From Dehalococcoidia bacterium (lineage in GTDB: Bacteria; Chloroflexota; Dehalococcoidia; Dehalococcoidales; RBG-16-60-22), in the NCBI GenBank assembly GCA_004375725.1, contig SOKS01000120.1, positions 1 through 6,590 of the forward strand: 6,590 bases of DNA. Reading direction: 5' to 3'. Below, piece after piece: positions 5,645-6,590 of the stretch (positions are counted from its first letter, which is position 1; each line of letters opens with the position of its first letter). Both the position numbers and the translations under genes were made by a program. Under the pieces are notes generated by a model that had not been told where the DNA came from, ran no database searches, and was given only the letters and a program-made list of their open reading frames with translations.

Positions 5645-6590
5645 ATGAAAAAAATAATCAACGACCCCTATCAAGTAGTAGAAGAGACTCTGGGCGGTAT
5701 CCTTAAAGCCTATCCTTATCACCTGCGCGTGAGCAAGGACAGCCCGCGAGCGTTAGTTCGAGCTGATGCTCCGGTAAAGGGGAAAGTAGGCCTCTGTACC
5801 GGCGGTGGCTCAGGTCACATACCGGTCTTTCTCGGCTATGTTGGCCCGGGTCTGCTCGATGGCGTTTCCGTAGGCAACGTGTTTTCCTCGCCCGGCGCCG
5901 AGGATATGCTCGCGGCCACCAGGGAAGTAAACGGTGGAGCTGGCGTCCTCTATATCTTTGGCAACTACAGCGGTGATGTCATGAATTTTGAGATGGCGGC
6001 AGAAATGGCCGGGTTGGAAGGCATTCCGGTACAAATGAGCATCGCAAAAGATGACGTTGCTTCGGCACCACGCTCCGAAAAGGACCGCCGCCGCGGTGTG
6101 GCGGGTATCTTTTTCGCCTATAAACTGGCCGGGGCCAAGGCTGATACCATGGCTAAACTGGAGGAAGTCAAAGCGACTGCTGACCAGGTTATTGAGGAGA
6201 CATGCAGTATAGGAGTAGCCCTGAGTCCCTGTACCATACCGGCAGCGGGTAAGCCGACCTTCACCATTGCCGAAGATGAAATGGAGTTAGGTATGGGAAT
6301 ACACGGCGAACCAGGGCTGGAACGCACCAAACTCAAGAAGGCAGACGAGATAGCGGACATGATGGCGGAGAAAGTGATTAATGACCTCCCATTTAAGTCA
6401 GGGGAGGAGGTCGCCGTACTGGTAAATGGACTGGGAGCAACACCACCTGAGGAGCTTTTCATTCTTTACAACCGGTTTCATGATGTCCTGGGAAACCACG
6501 GTATAAGTGTCTACAAGACTTTCATTGGGGAATACGCTACCTCCATGGAGATGGCTGGCGCCTCGCTAACTTTACTCAGACTCAACAAGG
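5645..6590 (+). CDS. dhaK: DhaK-type dihydroxyacetone (ketose) kinase subunit, partial
   Basis: The frame starts at ATG 5645 and runs off the right edge after 315 codons; E. coli DhaK has 356 residues, so about 40 are missing. The family binds its ketose through a hemiaminal bond to a histidine and passes phosphate to it, from ATP with DhaL fused or adjacent, or from a PTS DhaM-DhaL relay. The visible motifs are GGGSGH (53-58), NYSGDVMNFE (107-116) with catalytic Asp111, ALSPCTIPAAGKPTF (192-206), and GMGIHGEPG (216-224) with the substrate-binding His220. Residue 59 is Ile where E. coli has Glu (GHIP against GHEP). GGGAGGA about 9 nt upstream supports the start. A dhaL gene would be expected just beyond the window. 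Members of this family also phosphorylate erythrulose, which would fit the neighbouring sugar-acid gene; DHA remains equally possible. The gene follows the ThDP remnant by 162 bp. Confidence 0.92.
   Translation, partial: MKKIINDPYQVVEETLGGILKAYPYHLRVSKDSPRALVRADAPVKGKVGLCTGGGSGHIPVFLGYVGPGLLDGVSVGNVFSSPGAEDMLAATREVNGGAGVLYIFGNYSGDVMNFEMAAEMAGLEGIPVQMSIAKDDVASAPRSEKDRRRGVAGIFFAYKLAGAKADTMAKLEEVKATADQVIEETCSIGVALSPCTIPAAGKPTFTIAEDEMELGMGIHGEPGLERTKLKKADEIADMMAEKVINDLPFKSGEEVAVLVNGLGATPPEELFILYNRFHDVLGNHGISVYKTFIGEYATSMEMAGASLTLLRLNK

Noticed and set aside
6118..6462. 114-codon open frame on the minus strand opposite dhaK
   Set aside because: It is Ser/Ala-rich without domain features and is antisense to the DhaK motifs including the substrate-binding histidine.

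Overview
The window looks like part of an anaerobic or environmental bacterial chromosome of medium G+C content. Genes are tightly packed, mostly with Shine-Dalgarno sites, sigma-70-like promoters, and ATG, GTG and TTG starts. No phage, transposon, rRNA/tRNA or CRISPR signal was seen. The HDIG protein and the DhaK variant recall Chloroflexota (Dehalococcoidia)-like metagenomic genomes, but this taxonomic guess is from memory and weak.

Layout, left to right. (1) 1-568, minus strand: the N-terminal part of a COG4091-type NAD(P)-binding 'homoserine dehydrogenase-like' protein, cut by the window edge. (2) 727-1911, minus: a 12-helix MFS transporter with an extended -10 promoter and a TTG start. 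(3) 2087-2452, plus: a small membrane protein with a C-terminal SHOCT domain, divergent from the transporter. (4) 2460-3026 and 3045-3830, minus: an HD-domain metal-dependent phosphohydrolase-like protein and, upstream of it, a short-chain dehydrogenase (SDR). They are 18 bp apart and probably one operon, driven by a good promoter at 3910-3938. (5) 4054-5211, plus: a UxaA/GarD-type sugar-acid dehydratase large subunit. (6) About 5243-5482, plus: the C-terminal stub of a thiamine-diphosphate (ThDP) enzyme, a gene remnant. (7) 5645 to the right edge, plus: a DhaK-type dihydroxyacetone kinase subunit, preceded by a 162-bp gap with two inverted repeats.

How the genes may work together (inference): a permease, two NAD(P)-dependent oxidoreductases, a sugar-acid dehydratase, a lost ThDP lyase or decarboxylase, and a ketose kinase of the DHA/erythrulose type. 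This set suits catabolism of a small sugar acid or polyol, perhaps of four carbons. The actual substrate cannot be read from the sequence. The SHOCT and HD genes look like unrelated housekeeping or accessory genes. I see no convincing sign of an entirely new molecular system; the most interesting points are the unusual gene combination, the split dehydratase without its partner, the ThDP remnant and the symmetric DNA before dhaK.
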